Shown: positions 47,571-58,027, counted from the first letter of the stretch. The stretch: DNA of 64,000 nucleotides from CAWAYH01 sp963786195 (GCA_963786195.1 CAWAYH010000004.1:124001-188000); one strand, 5' to 3'. Translations and numbers: made by a program. Notes: generated from the sequence alone by a model not told the origin.

Positions 47571-48213
47571 TCTGCGCGGACCGGCAGGCCGGCTCGAGGC
47601 GCTGCTCGATACGCCCGACCGCGGCGCGGTGGACGCCGCCGTGCGCGCCGCCGTCGTCTTCGCCCACCCGCATCCGCAGTTCGGCGGCACGATGCACACC
47701 AAGGCCGTGTATCAGGGGACGAAGGCGCTCGCCCGCATCGGCTGCGCGGTGCTGCGGTTCAACTTCCGCGGCGTCGGCGCGAGCGAAGGCACGTTCGATC
47801 GCGGCGAAGGCGAGAAGGCCGACTTTGCAGCGGCGCTCGACTACATGGCCGCGCGTTATCCCGGGATCCCGCTCTGGGCGGCCGGCTTCTCGTTCGGCGC
47901 GTGGGTCGCGCTCGAGGTGGGCGCGCGCGACGATCGCGTCTCCGCGCTGATCGGCATCGCGCCGCCTGTCGACGCGTCGGTCTCGGGACAGAAATACGAC
48001 TTCTCGAACACGCTCGCGAGCATCAAGCCCAAGTTCTTCGTCCAGGGCGAGAGCGACGAGGTCTGCGCGATCGAGGCGATGTGGCAGTTCTACGGCCGGC
48101 TGCAGGAGCCGAAGGAACTGGTCGTCATCGACGGCGCGGATCATCTGTTCGACGGCAAGACGCAGGAGGTCGGCGACGCGCTCGAGGATCTCCTGGGAGA
48201 TTTCACGACATGA
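47554..48213 (+). CDS. Alpha/beta hydrolase 2 (COG2945-like) of the fad cluster
   Basis: An intact 219-residue hydrolase from ATG 47554 (MPTVTDLRGPAGRLEALLD), overlapping the previous gene by 17 bp. The elbow GFSFGAWVAL holds the nucleophile Ser. HPHPQFGGTMHTKAVYQGTKAL and FNFRGVGASEGTFDRGEGE are family blocks, and the catalytic Asp and His are expected in VQGESDEV and IDGADHLFDGK. Members are uncharacterised esterases near lipid genes. Its stop overlaps fadA's start (ATGA). Confidence 0.78.
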   Translation: MPTVTDLRGPAGRLEALLDTPDRGAVDAAVRAAVVFAHPHPQFGGTMHTKAVYQGTKALARIGCAVLRFNFRGVGASEGTFDRGEGEKADFAAALDYMAARYPGIPLWAAGFSFGAWVALEVGARDDRVSALIGIAPPVDASVSGQKYDFSNTLASIKPKFFVQGESDEVCAIEAMWQFYGRLQEPKELVVIDGADHLFDGKTQEVGDALEDLLGDFTT

Positions 48214-49377
48214 AAGACGCAGTCATCGTCTCGGCCGTGAGGACGGCGGTCGGCAAGGCACCGAACGGCGCGCTGCGGTACACGCGGCCGGACGAGATGG
48301 CCGCGACGGTCGTCAAGGAGGCGCTCCGTCGCGCGCCGGGTCTCGATCCGGCCGAGGTCGAGGACGTGATCCTCGGCTGCGCGATGCCGGAGGCCGAGCA
48401 GGGGCTCAACGTCGCGCGCATCGCGAGCCTGCGCGCGGGGATTCCCGTGTCGGCGTCCGCGGTGACGGTGAACCGCTTCTGCTCGTCCGGCCTGCAGTCG
48501 ATTGCGTACGCCGCCGAGCGCATCATGGCGGGATTCGGCACGACCATCGTCGCGGGCGGCACCGAGTCGATGAGCCTGGTGCCGATGGGCGGACACAAGG
48601 TCGCGCCGAACCCGGCGCTGGTCGACACGTATCCCGACGTCTATCTCAGCACCGGCCTCGTCGCCGAGAACCATGCGCGCGAAGCGTCGGTCTCGCGCGA
48701 GGAGCAGGACGCGTTCGCGCTGCGCAGCCACCAGCGCGCGATCGCGGCGATCGACGCCGGGCGTTTCAAGGACGAGATCGTGCCGCTCGAGATCGCGGCG
48801 AATGGCAATGGCACGAGCACGCGCGCCTTCGACACGGACGAGGGGCCGCGACGCGACACGTCGATGGAGGCGCTCGCCAAGCTGAGGCCCGCGTTTCACG
48901 CGAAGGGATCGGTGACGGCCGGCAACTCGTCGCAGACGAGCGACGGCGCGGCTGCCGTGGTCGTCATGTCGCACGATCGCGCGCGGGAGCTGGGGCTCGT
49001 CCCCATCGCCCGCTTCGTCGCCTTTGCCACCGCCGGCGTCGAGCCGGAGCGGTTCGGGATCGGCCCGGTGCCCGCGATCCGCAAGGTGCTGAAGATCGCA
49101 GGCCTGACGCTCGATCAGATCGATCTGATCGAGCTGAACGAAGCGTTCGCGGCCCAGGTGATCGCCTGCCTGCGCGAGCTGCCGATCGATCCGGACCGGC
49201 TGAACGTCAACGGCGGCGCGATCGCGCTCGGCCACCCGCTGGGCTGCACGGGCGCCAAGCTGACGGCGACGCTGCTGAACGAGATGCGGCGCCGCCACGC
49301 GCGCTACGGCCATGGTGACGATGTGCGTGGGCGGCGGCATGGGCGCGGCGGGGATCTTCGAACGCATGGCAGATTGA
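48210..49377 (+). CDS. fadA: Acetyl-CoA acyltransferase (beta-ketothiolase), one frameshift
   Basis: A 3-ketoacyl-CoA thiolase that releases acetyl-CoA in the last step of beta-oxidation. The ATG start at 48210 overlaps the previous stop. Nucleophile Cys91 lies in NRFCSSGLQS, and the active-site His in GGAIALGHPLGCTGA. The second catalytic Cys lies in CVGGGMGAAGIFE, which is in a neighbouring frame after an indel near 49305, and restoring it gives the normal end at TGA 49375-49377 (about 389 residues). The gene is between a hydrolase and fadE in the same direction. Confidence 0.92.
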
Positions 49378-49387
49378 GGAATGAACA

Positions 49388-51158
<1,771 letters not shown>

Positions 51159-51164
51159 CCTTAT

Positions 51165-51185
51165 CCGAGGGGCTTTGCCCCTCGG
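51165..51185. terminator. Hairpin after fadE
   Basis: A 9-bp perfect stem (CCGAGGGGC/GCCCCTCGG) with a TTT loop lies just after the fadE stop. The adjacent bases hold further GC-rich inverted repeats up to about 51260. No U-tract follows, so it is either a weak intrinsic terminator or a dispersed palindrome. Confidence 0.45.
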
Positions 51186-51302
51186 ACTCCCGGACACGCG
51201 CTCTCGCGCGCCGCTTCGCCGGCGCGCTCCGATCGCGTGGCTCGCTCGCAATGCTCGCTCGCACCGTGGTACGAGCGGCAGGTTTATGAGATAGTTTCTG
51301 GA

Positions 51303-51938
51303 GTGATCCCTGGTCGCGGTCGACGTGTCCACCGCCTGAGGCATGCGGGACTAGCGGGCTGCCTGCTGCTCTATGCCTGGGGTCTGACAGGCTGCTCGAA
51401 CGCCGAGCTGCCGTACGAAGAAGAAATCGCCGCATGGCGGGCCGAAAAGGACCGCTACATGCGCGAGTCGCCCGAATCACCGATCCCGGCCACCAGCCGC
51501 AGCGCGTTTCCGGTGCTTCCCTACTTCCCCATCGCCCAGGACTATCGCGTGCCTGCCGCGCTTCGCGCCGGGCCCGGCGAGGACGTCCTCGAGATGATGA
51601 CCTCGACAGGCCAGATTCGAAAGATGCGGCGCGTCGGCGCGCTCGAGTTCACGCTGAAGGGGCAGGCGCTCAAGCTGACGGCCTTTGCCGACATCACGGA
51701 CACGAGTCTGCGACGGCTGTTCGTCCCGTTCGGGGATTCCACCAACGGCAACGAGACGTATCCGGGAGGCCGCTACATGGACCTCGATCGCACGGCGACC
51801 GGCATTTACGATCTCGACTTCAATCGGGCGTATCATCCGTTCTGTCTCTTCAACCCCACGTACGACTGTCCGGTTCCGCCGCGGGAGAACAGGCTCCAGG
51901 TGCCGGTACGTGCGGGTGAAAAGCTGACGGCACGATGA
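51303..51938 (+). CDS. DUF1684 lipoprotein
   Basis: A GTG start at 51303 opens a lipoprotein signal (LAGCLLLYAWGLTGC). The mature protein (about 180 residues) is a DUF1684 domain: PFGDSTNGNETYPGGRYMD (TNGNETY and GRYMDLD), YDLDFNRAYHPFC, and CPVPPRENRLQVPVRAGEK are its diagnostic blocks. Function is unknown in the family. The cysteine of HPFCLFN and of YDCPVPP may pair. Its stop overlaps the HAD hydrolase ATG (ATGA). Confidence 0.88.
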   Translation: MIPGRGRRVHRLRHAGLAGCLLLYAWGLTGCSNAELPYEEEIAAWRAEKDRYMRESPESPIPATSRSAFPVLPYFPIAQDYRVPAALRAGPGEDVLEMMTSTGQIRKMRRVGALEFTLKGQALKLTAFADITDTSLRRLFVPFGDSTNGNETYPGGRYMDLDRTATGIYDLDFNRAYHPFCLFNPTYDCPVPPRENRLQVPVRAGEKLTAR

Positions 51939-52588
51939 TTCGCGGCATCGTCTTCGACTTCGACGGGGTCATCGTCGACTCGGAACCGCTGCATCTCAGC
52001 GCCTATCAGGAAGTGCTCTCCGCTCGCGGCGCGCCCCTCCCCCGCGAAGAGTACTACTCGCGGTATCTCGGCTACGACGATGAGGGTGTGTTCCGCGCGG
52101 TAGCGGAGGCGCGGGGCTGGCGGCTCGATGAGCGGGACCTCGCGGGGCTGATCGCGGAGAAATCCAGAGTCCTCGAAGCTCTGGTGCGTTCCGGGAACAT
52201 CCTGTATCCCGCGGCTGCGGAGTGCATCTCTCGCCTGGCCGCGACCTGGCCGCTCGGCATCGCGTCGGGCGCGCTGCGCCACGAGATCGAAGCGATCCTC
52301 CGCGGGCACTCGCTCGACCGATATTTCCGCTTCATCGTCGCGGCAGGCGACACCGCTGGAAAACCTGCGCCCGATCCCTACCTTCGCGCGGCCGCGCTGC
52401 ACGGAGTGCCGCCTGGCGAGTGCGTCGCGATCGAAGACTCGCGCTGGGGCATCGACGCCGCGATAGAAGCCGGCCTGCTGTGTGTCGCCATCACCAATAC
52501 CTATCCGGTGTCCGAGCTCATGGCGGCCGACGCCATCGTGACGTCGCTCACCGAGCTGACGCCGGAGCTGATCCGCTCGCTGGGGTAA
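51935..52588 (+). CDS. HAD-superfamily phosphatase / beta-phosphoglucomutase-like
   Basis: A 217-residue HAD subfamily IA protein. The catalytic motif I is FDFDGVIVDSEP, with Asp8 as nucleophile and Asp10 as acid. Motif II/III elements are GIASGALRHE, the conserved Lys in GKPAPDPYLRAA, and motif IV EDSRWGIDAA. The small helical cap (about residues 15-75) is that of phosphoglycolate phosphatase and beta-phosphoglucomutase relatives. The substrate is unknown. It is translationally coupled to DUF1684 and followed after 9 bp by the SirB1-like gene. Confidence 0.88.
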   Translation: MIRGIVFDFDGVIVDSEPLHLSAYQEVLSARGAPLPREEYYSRYLGYDDEGVFRAVAEARGWRLDERDLAGLIAEKSRVLEALVRSGNILYPAAAECISRLAATWPLGIASGALRHEIEAILRGHSLDRYFRFIVAAGDTAGKPAPDPYLRAAALHGVPPGECVAIEDSRWGIDAAIEAGLLCVAITNTYPVSELMAADAIVTSLTELTPELIRSLG

Positions 52589-52597
52589 AATCGTCAG

Positions 52598-53548
52598 GTG
52601 CCGTTCTCGCTTCACCTGCAGCCGCGGGCCGCGCAGGTCGCCTCGGAGCTCGAAGCCGCCATGAACGCCCCCGGAGAGGATCTGGCGCCGGCGGCGTTCG
52701 CGATCGCGCGCGTCGAGTATCCCGGGCTGGAGACCACGCCGTACCTGCGTCGGCTGGATCGGATGGGCGAGGAAGCGGCGGCCAGGCTGGGAGCGACCGG
52801 CGGGACCTTCCTGGATGCCATCCGGGCGTTCAACGAGTACTTCTACGACGAGCAGGGGTTCGCTGGAAACCGCGAGCGGTACGACGACCCGCGCAACAGC
52901 TTTCTCAACGAGGTCCTCGATCGGCGAACCGGCATCCCGATCAGCCTTGCCGTCGTCTATCTGGAAGTGGCCCGGCGCGCCGGACTGCGCGTCGCGGGCG
53001 TGAACTTTCCCGGCCACTTCCTGCTCCGCGCGCCAGCCAACATCCTGGGCGCGACGGGGCTTCACGGCAGCGACGTGCTGATCGTGGATCCGTTCCATGG
53101 AGGAGCGCAGCTGTCGGAGGTCGACTGTCGCGAGCTGTTGCGCCAGCACATGGGCGACGACGTCGCGTTCGACCGATCGCTGCTCGAGCCGGCCACGCGA
53201 CATCAGATCGTCGTGCGGATGCTCGTCAACCTGAAGCGCCTCTACGTGCGGATGCGATCGCTGCCGCAGGCGCGCTTCATCTCGGATCTCCTGCTGACCA
53301 TCGACCCTTCGGCGATCGTCGAGCTGCGCGATCGCGGGCTGCTGGCGTACCACCTGCAGGACTTTGCCGCCGCACTGCGGGATCTCGAGGCGTACCTCAG
53401 GCTGCTCCCCAAGCATGCGACCGCCAGCGAGCCCGCGACGGAGCCGTCACCGGACGGCGAAGTCGAGTCGCCCGACCGCCAGACCGAGGACGCGCAGATT
53501 TGGGAGCACGTGAAGACGCTTCGCAAGCGCGTCGCGGGATTTAATTAA
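52598..53548 (+). CDS. SirB1-family transglutaminase-like protein
   Basis: A 316-residue protein from GTG 52598. The transglutaminase-core-2 (SirB1) domain is visible: FNEYFYDEQGFAGNRERYDDPRNSFLNEVLDRRTGIPISLA (in separate blocks), VYLEVARRAGLRVAGVNFPGHF. The C-terminal half carries TPR-like helices (residues about 215-265, ALRDLEAYLRLLP). It may be a scaffold or a peptidase-like protein; no catalytic Cys is evident. Immediately after its TAA stop region come seven exact GAGCGCC heptamers. Confidence 0.82.
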   Translation: MPFSLHLQPRAAQVASELEAAMNAPGEDLAPAAFAIARVEYPGLETTPYLRRLDRMGEEAAARLGATGGTFLDAIRAFNEYFYDEQGFAGNRERYDDPRNSFLNEVLDRRTGIPISLAVVYLEVARRAGLRVAGVNFPGHFLLRAPANILGATGLHGSDVLIVDPFHGGAQLSEVDCRELLRQHMGDDVAFDRSLLEPATRHQIVVRMLVNLKRLYVRMRSLPQARFISDLLLTIDPSAIVELRDRGLLAYHLQDFAAALRDLEAYLRLLPKHATASEPATEPSPDGEVESPDRQTEDAQIWEHVKTLRKRVAGFN

Positions 53549-53554
53549 GACACC

Positions 53555-53603
53555 GAGCGCCGAGCGCCGAGCGCCGAGCGCCGAGCGCCGAGCGCCGAGC
53601 GCC
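53555..53603. repeat. Tandem heptamer repeat, seven copies of GAGCGCC
   Basis: Seven perfect copies of the 7-bp unit (49 bp) start six bases after a stop codon, followed by one degenerate copy (GAGAGGA). The same unit occurs degenerate at 4490-4537. The array is too short for a CRISPR array and has no spacer. Confidence 0.9.
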
Positions 53604-53612
53604 GAGAGGAAC

Positions 53613-54284
53613 CTACTTCCACCCCACCATGGAGGCAATCCGCCGGAGCAGCCCGGGGTGGTTGCCGGCCTCCATCACCTGCTCGAGGAGCGATAAGCTC
53701 TCGCCAATTCCCTGCGTGACGGCGATCCCGAGCTTGCGCGCGCTCGCGATCGGTACCTCGAATGTCGGCGAAATGATCAGGATGGGTTTCGCGTCCGAGT
53801 CGGCCAGGACATCGAGACAGTTCTGGGGGCTGTCGTCGACCAGGTAGTCGAGACGCAGCGCGCCGGCGGCCGCGCCGCGCGAGCCCCTGATGACGAGCAC
53901 GCTCGGCAGATCGAATCCCTGCGCGACGAGCCAGCGCTGCGTCTGCCGCTGGACGGTTTCTCCCTTGGAATCCGGCCGCTGCGTGATGAAGAAGACCTCC
54001 CAGCGGTGACGAATCATCAACGCGTGGATTCGGCGGACGGCGTCTGGCTCGAGCGGACGCAACCCGACCCAGAAATCAGGGGTGTCCGCGATGGCGTCCC
54101 AGACGGCGTCGACGCGCCGCGACGGTTGGAGTTCCTGCGGACCCGCCTGCCGTTCTTCCTCGGTTTCAGGCTGGCCGGGCTCGAGTGCCGTTTCGCGACC
54201 GAACAGCCTGACTTCGACCCCGTGAAACGCGGACTCGAAGTCCGCGAGTACGCCGTCCATGTCGAAGCCGATCCTCAACGACAT
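53613..54284 (-). CDS. HAD-family 5'-nucleotidase-like phosphatase
   Basis: A 223-residue protein with the N-terminal motif FDMDGVLADFESAFH, motif II FFITQRPDS and the C-terminal LDYLVDDSPQNCLD (motif IV). It resembles 5'(3')-deoxyribonucleotidase/NT5C-type HAD proteins. It appears in an operon order M20 dipeptidase, lipoprotein, this gene, with 28 bp between it and the lipoprotein. The substrate is not predictable. Confidence 0.82.
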   Translation of the reverse strand: MSLRIGFDMDGVLADFESAFHGVEVRLFGRETALEPGQPETEEERQAGPQELQPSRRVDAVWDAIADTPDFWVGLRPLEPDAVRRIHALMIRHRWEVFFITQRPDSKGETVQRQTQRWLVAQGFDLPSVLVIRGSRGAAAGALRLDYLVDDSPQNCLDVLADSDAKPILIISPTFEVPIASARKLGIAVTQGIGESLSLLEQVMEAGNHPGLLRRIASMVGWK

Positions 54285-54312
54285 AGGCAGCCGGTGGCGG
54301 CGCGCAGGCCCG

Positions 54313-54993
54313 TCACTGGCGTGGCTCCATCCTGCGGGTGTACGTTCCCGAGGCGTCGGGCCTCGTTTCGATCAGGACGAGCGCCTGATCGCGATACGTC
54401 AGGCGCCGGTCCGGACGGCCGTCGCCGGTCTCGTCGAACTCGGCCGAGCGGACCGCGCCGTTTTCGTAGACTTCCCACTTGTCTTTGCGGCCGTCGTGAT
54501 TCGTGTCCTCTTCCACGCGCAGGAGCGGACCCGTTCCGTCCGGTCCAGGCGCCGCGGTCGCATCGTAGAGCTCCCAGCGATCGATCCGGGCTTCATCCGC
54601 CGTCGACGACACCTCGATGCGGAGTACCCGGCCCTCGGGTGTCGAGTACACCCACGCGTCCGGTTTGCCTTCCCGCTTTCGCGAGAATCCGACTCTCGCC
54701 AGCCGGCCCGCTTCGTCGTAGTACTCCCACCGATCCAGGACGCCGTCTTCGTCGCTGTCGATCCGCGAGCGCAGCGGACGCGTGCCGTCCATCTCCGTCC
54801 ACGTGTCGATGCGGCCGTTGCGATTGGCGTCGAGCGTGAGCTCGGTGAGCTTGCCGGTGACTTTGTCGTACGACGCCTTGGTCGTCGCCTTCAGGCGCTC
54901 GCGTTCCGGATCGGCGCACGCCAGGCACACCAGGCTGACAGCCGTCACCAGCGCCGGCGCGAGCGCGTGGCGCCGCACATCAGGCAAGGACAT
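54313..54993 (-). CDS. Lipoprotein with EF-hand-like calcium-binding repeats
   Basis: A 226-residue protein with a lipoprotein signal (TAVSLVCLAC). The mature part holds at least four repeats of the D-x-[DN]-x-D/N-G-x2-D-x-W type: DANRNGRIDTWTEMD, DSDEDGVLDRWEYYD, EDTNHDGRKDKWEVYE and a last DETGDGRPDRRLTYRD. The pattern resembles calcium-binding thrombospondin type-3/EF-hand-like repeats, separated by spacers that include GRLARVGFSRKREGKPD. A surface-located calcium-dependent structural role is likely. The gap to the M20 gene is only 6 bp. Confidence 0.75.
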   Translation of the reverse strand: MSLPDVRRHALAPALVTAVSLVCLACADPERERLKATTKASYDKVTGKLTELTLDANRNGRIDTWTEMDGTRPLRSRIDSDEDGVLDRWEYYDEAGRLARVGFSRKREGKPDAWVYSTPEGRVLRIEVSSTADEARIDRWELYDATAAPGPDGTGPLLRVEEDTNHDGRKDKWEVYENGAVRSAEFDETGDGRPDRRLTYRDQALVLIETRPDASGTYTRRMEPRQ

Positions 54994-54999
54994 GACCCG

Positions 55000-56370
55000 T
55001 TACGTCGTGCGGGCGATTTCGTCGTAGAGATACGCGGAGGCCACGATGCCGCCGTGGAAGTTGGCCAGATCGAGCTTCTCGTTCGGCGCGTGAGCATTTT
55101 CGTCGGGCAGTCCGACGCCAAACAGCACCGATGGAAGCCCGAGGATCTCCTGGAACGTGGCGACGACGGGAATCGATCCGCCTTCGCGGTTGAAGACGGG
55201 CGTCTTGCCGAATCCCTTCTCGATGGCGCGGCCCGCAGCCTGCACGAACGGGTTGTCGAAATCCGTCATCCACGGCCGGCCGCCGTGCATCCGGGTGACC
55301 TTGAGCTCCACGGTCTTCGGCGTGACCTTGCGCACGTACTCCTCGAAGAGCTTCGCGATCTTGTCCGGATCCTGATCGGGTACGAGGCGCATGCTCACCT
55401 TCGCCATCGACACGGCCGGGATGACCGTCTTCGCGCCTTCGCCGGTGAATCCCGCCAGCAGGCCATTGACCTCGAACGTCGGCCTGCCCCACACACGCTC
55501 GAGCGTCGAATAACCGCTCTCGCCGAACAACTTCGGGGCACCCAGATCCTTCCGGTACCGGGTCTCGTTGAACGGCAGCTTCTTGAACTCCGCGCGCTCC
55601 TCCTCGCGAAGCGGCCTGACGTCATCGTAGAAGCCCGGAATCTTGATCCGCCCCCCGCGATCCTTCATCTGCGTGAGCACCTGCGCCAGCACCATCGCCG
55701 GGTTGGCGACGGCGCCGCCGAACGATCCCGAGTGCAGGTCGCTCTTCGTGCCGCGCAGATCGATCTGGCAGTAGACGAGGCCACGCAGGCCGTAGCAGAT
55801 CGATGGAATGCCGCGGTCGAACATCGGCGAGTCCGAGATGACGACGACGCTGGCGCCGAGCTCGTCTTTGTGGGCTTTGACGAAGTCGTCGAGGTTGGCG
55901 GAGCCGACCTCCTCCTCGCCCTCGAGAATGATCTTCATGTTCACCGGCAGCCGGCCGGTCTGCTTCAGGTGCGCTTCGATCGCCTTGAAGTGCATGAAGA
56001 CCTGACCCTTGTCGTCGGCGGCGCCGCGCGCGTAGATCTCGCCGTCCCGAATCGTCGCTTCGAACGGCGGAGACTCCCACAGTTCGAGGGGATCCACCGG
56101 CTGCACGTCGTAGTGACCGTAGAAGAGGATCGTCGGCGCACCCTCCGCGCCCAGCCAGTCGCCGTACACGACGGGATTGCCGGGCGTCTCGATCAACTTG
56201 ACGTTCGCGAGGCCGATGCGCTGCATCTCGTCGGCCGTCCACTGCGCGCAGCGGCGGACGTCACCGGCGTGCTGCGGGAGCGCGCTGATGCTGGGAATGG
56301 CGAGATAGTCCTTCAGCTCGTCCACGTAGCGGTCACGGTTTGTATGAATGAAATCGAGGATATTTGTCAT
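55000..56370 (-). CDS. M20-family metallodipeptidase
   Basis: An intact 456-residue M20 peptidase. Zinc and catalytic motifs are FYGHYDVQP (first His/Asp), GAADDKGQV (bridging Asp), and EGEEEVGS (catalytic Glu pair) with later DSPMF. The dimerisation domain (about residues 200-330; KSDLHSGSFGGAVANP) is complete, and the C-terminal His is in the NAHAPNE region. No signal peptide is seen, so it is cytoplasmic. It likely degrades dipeptides or small peptides. It leads the operon with the calcium-repeat lipoprotein and HAD nucleotidase. Confidence 0.93.
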   Translation of the reverse strand: MTNILDFIHTNRDRYVDELKDYLAIPSISALPQHAGDVRRCAQWTADEMQRIGLANVKLIETPGNPVVYGDWLGAEGAPTILFYGHYDVQPVDPLELWESPPFEATIRDGEIYARGAADDKGQVFMHFKAIEAHLKQTGRLPVNMKIILEGEEEVGSANLDDFVKAHKDELGASVVVISDSPMFDRGIPSICYGLRGLVYCQIDLRGTKSDLHSGSFGGAVANPAMVLAQVLTQMKDRGGRIKIPGFYDDVRPLREEERAEFKKLPFNETRYRKDLGAPKLFGESGYSTLERVWGRPTFEVNGLLAGFTGEGAKTVIPAVSMAKVSMRLVPDQDPDKIAKLFEEYVRKVTPKTVELKVTRMHGGRPWMTDFDNPFVQAAGRAIEKGFGKTPVFNREGGSIPVVATFQEILGLPSVLFGVGLPDENAHAPNEKLDLANFHGGIVASAYLYDEIARTT

Positions 56371-56381
56371 AAAGACTCAAT

Positions 56382-56433
56382 GGTGCTGACGGTGCGTGAC
56401 GGTGCTGCAGGTGCTCGGGGTGCTGCAGGTGCG
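56382..56433. repeat. GGTGCTG-type tandem repeat, array 1
   Basis: Five to six degenerate units (GGTGCTGAC, GGTGCTGCA, GGTGCTCGG, GGTGCTGCA) start within 15 bp of the M20 start codon, upstream of it. All units are in one orientation. The region up to the four-helix-bundle gene at 56563 contains no other supported gene. Confidence 0.75.
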
Positions 56434-56562
56434 ATGATTTTGCTTTCTCATGGGCGATCTGGCGTTGCAGTACCTGCGATATCGGGGTCCTGATCGCTCC
56501 ATTCTGTTCGGTATTTCGCTCGAGCGCAAATGGCACGGTGCGTGCCCCATGCGACTGGCGGG

Positions 56563-56922
56563 ATGGGAGCCAAGAATCATCGGGAATTGGTCGCGTGGCA
56601 ACTGGCGGACGAACTCCGGCGGCTGATTTTCACGTCGACATCGACGGGACCCGCGGCCCGGGACTTCAAGTTCCGCGACCAGATCCGGGACTCGGTCAGT
56701 TCCGCCTGCCGCAACACCGCCGAAGGTTTCTATCGCTCCACGCATCCACAGTTCGCCCACTTCCTCAACATCGCGCGCGGGTCCCTCGGAGAAACGCTCG
56801 ATCTCATCGACGACGGGCGCGAACGCGGATACTTCAGTGCCGAGAGCCACGAAGAGATGAGCAACCTCCGCAACCGCGCAATGATCGCCAACCTCCGCCT
56901 TCAAAAATCACTCGCGAAGTGA
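56563..56922 (+). CDS. Four-helix-bundle protein (S23/IVP family)
   Basis: A 119-residue protein from ATG 56563 (MGAKNHRELVAWQLADELRR), matching the N-terminus of the PF05635 four-helix-bundle family. Blocks RDFKFRDQIRDSVSSACRNTAEGFYRSTHPQFAHFLNIARGS are typical (in pieces), followed by a long helix to SLAK. First found in rRNA-intervening sequences, such proteins often occur as stand-alone genes of unknown role. An in-frame start at 56530 is possible but gives an atypical N-terminus. It is flanked by GGTGCTG arrays on both sides. Confidence 0.85.
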   Translation: MGAKNHRELVAWQLADELRRLIFTSTSTGPAARDFKFRDQIRDSVSSACRNTAEGFYRSTHPQFAHFLNIARGSLGETLDLIDDGRERGYFSAESHEEMSNLRNRAMIANLRLQKSLAK

Positions 56923-57036
56923 GGGTGCTGAAGGTGCTGAGGTGCTGGAGGTGCTGCGCGGTGCTGAAAGCAGGTGCTGGTCGTGCTGAGGGTGCTGCCT
57001 GGCATCGTCAGCACCGTCAGCACCCTCCGTGGTACG
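56923..57036. repeat. GGTGCTG-type tandem/inverted repeat, array 2
   Basis: About ten degenerate units of GGTGCTG(A/G) begin directly after the stop codon of the four-helix-bundle gene (56920-56922). Near 56993-57032 units in opposite orientation (CAGCACC) occur, so a hairpin with the left-hand units is possible before the sulfurtransferase start at 57049. Confidence 0.8.
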
Positions 57037-57048
57037 ATTTGATCCGCT

Positions 57049-57991
57049 ATGAAGGGCTATGCGAACCCGCAGCTGCTGATCACGACGGAGGAGCTGGCCG
57101 GGGCGATCCACGCTCCCGCGCCGTCACGTCCGCTGATCCTGGATCTCCGGCCCCCGGAGCAGTACACGGCGGGTCACGTGCCTGGCGCGCTGCACCTGGA
57201 TCTCTGGGGTGTCAGCCTCTCGGACACGGATCCGGCGCCCCTGCAGGCGTTCCTCTGGATGATCGAGCACGTGCTCGAGATCCATGGCGTCAGCGACGCG
57301 ACGCCGATCGTCGTGTACGACGACCAATCCGGCGTCCGCGCCGCGCGGGCGTTCTGGTTCCTCGAGGTACTTCGGCCACCCCTCCGTGCGACTGCTCGAC
57401 GGCGGCTTCGGCGCCTGGTCGCGCGCGGGCCTGCCGGTGACGCGTGACGCGGACGCGGCGCCGAAGAGCGACTGGACCGGCGCCCGCCAGGAACGTCGGC
57501 TGGCCACCTGGCGCGACGTCAAGGAAGCCCTCACTAGAGACGACGCGGTCATCGTCGACGCGCGAACGGACGGCGAATATTGCGGCACGACCGTGCGCGC
57601 GAAGCGCGGCGGCGCGATCCCCGGCGCCGTCCACATCGAGTGGACGCGGAACCTGACGCCCGACGGCGACTTCAAGCCGGCCGCCGAGCTGCGGAGGATG
57701 TACGAGGACGCCGGCGTCACGCCCGATCGCGAAGTGATCGCGTACTGCCAGGGCGGGTACCGCGCGGCCCACGCGTATCTCGCGCTGAGACTGCTCGGGT
57801 ACCCGCGCGTCCGCAACTACGTGGGATCGTGGAAGGAATGGGGCGACCGCACCGAGTTGCCGATCGAGATACCGAAAACTGAAGGTGCTGAAGGTGCTGA
57901 GGTGCTGACAGCACCACCAGCACCCCAGTACCACCAGCACCTTCAGCACCTTCAGCACCCTCAGCACCCTCAGCACCCCCTGAGGCATTGA
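57049..57991 (+). CDS. Two-domain sulfurtransferase (rhodanese / mercaptopyruvate type), one frameshift
   Basis: The first rhodanese domain (about residues 25-130, ILDLRPPEQYTAGHVPGALHLDL) is catalytically empty. A shift near 57365-57375 leads to the second domain, whose active-site loop is AYCQGGYRAAHAYLAL (Cys nucleophile near 57747). This order is that of 3-mercaptopyruvate sulfurtransferase/thiosulfate sulfurtransferase. After EIPKTEG the frame runs through the GGTGCTG array and adds about 30 His/Gln/Pro-rich residues (HLQHLQHPQHP) with stop at 57989-57991. A shorter natural end is possible. It delivers sulfane sulfur to cyanide or thiols. Confidence 0.82.
57881..57980. repeat. GGTGCTG-type inverted heptamer array 3, inside the 3' end of the sulfurtransferase ORF
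   Basis: Three GGTGCTGA units (57881-57908) are followed by CAGCACC units in the opposite orientation to 57980, forming arms of a large imperfect hairpin. The array lies in frame and extends the sulfurtransferase C-terminus with Gln/His/Pro-rich sequence. Confidence 0.8.
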
Positions 57992-58000
57992 CGCGGCACG

Positions 58001-58015
58001 CTTTGTTGTGCAAAG
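58001..58015 (+). promoter_or_regulatory. Palindrome upstream of membrane protein / regulator pair
   Basis: CTTTG-TTGTG-CAAAG is a perfect 5-bp inverted repeat 12 bp before the ATG at 58028, just upstream of the GGAGG Shine-Dalgarno. A TTGACG at 57988-57993 could be the -35 of the same promoter. A site like this is a candidate autoregulatory operator for the winged-helix protein encoded downstream (58686-59084). Confidence 0.45.
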
Positions 58016-58027
58016 TTAAGGGAGGAC

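Noticed and set aside
51833..53416. Minus-strand reading frame of 527 codons
   Set aside because: Antisense to the HAD phosphatase and SirB1-like gene, which have clear motifs; no independent support.
54259..56493. Plus-strand reading frame of 744 codons
   Set aside because: Antisense to the M20 dipeptidase and the calcium-repeat lipoprotein, both with clear catalytic or repeat motifs on the minus strand.
53549..57985. Heptamer arrays as a CRISPR array
   Set aside because: Repeat units are 7 bp with no unique spacers and no cas genes are near.
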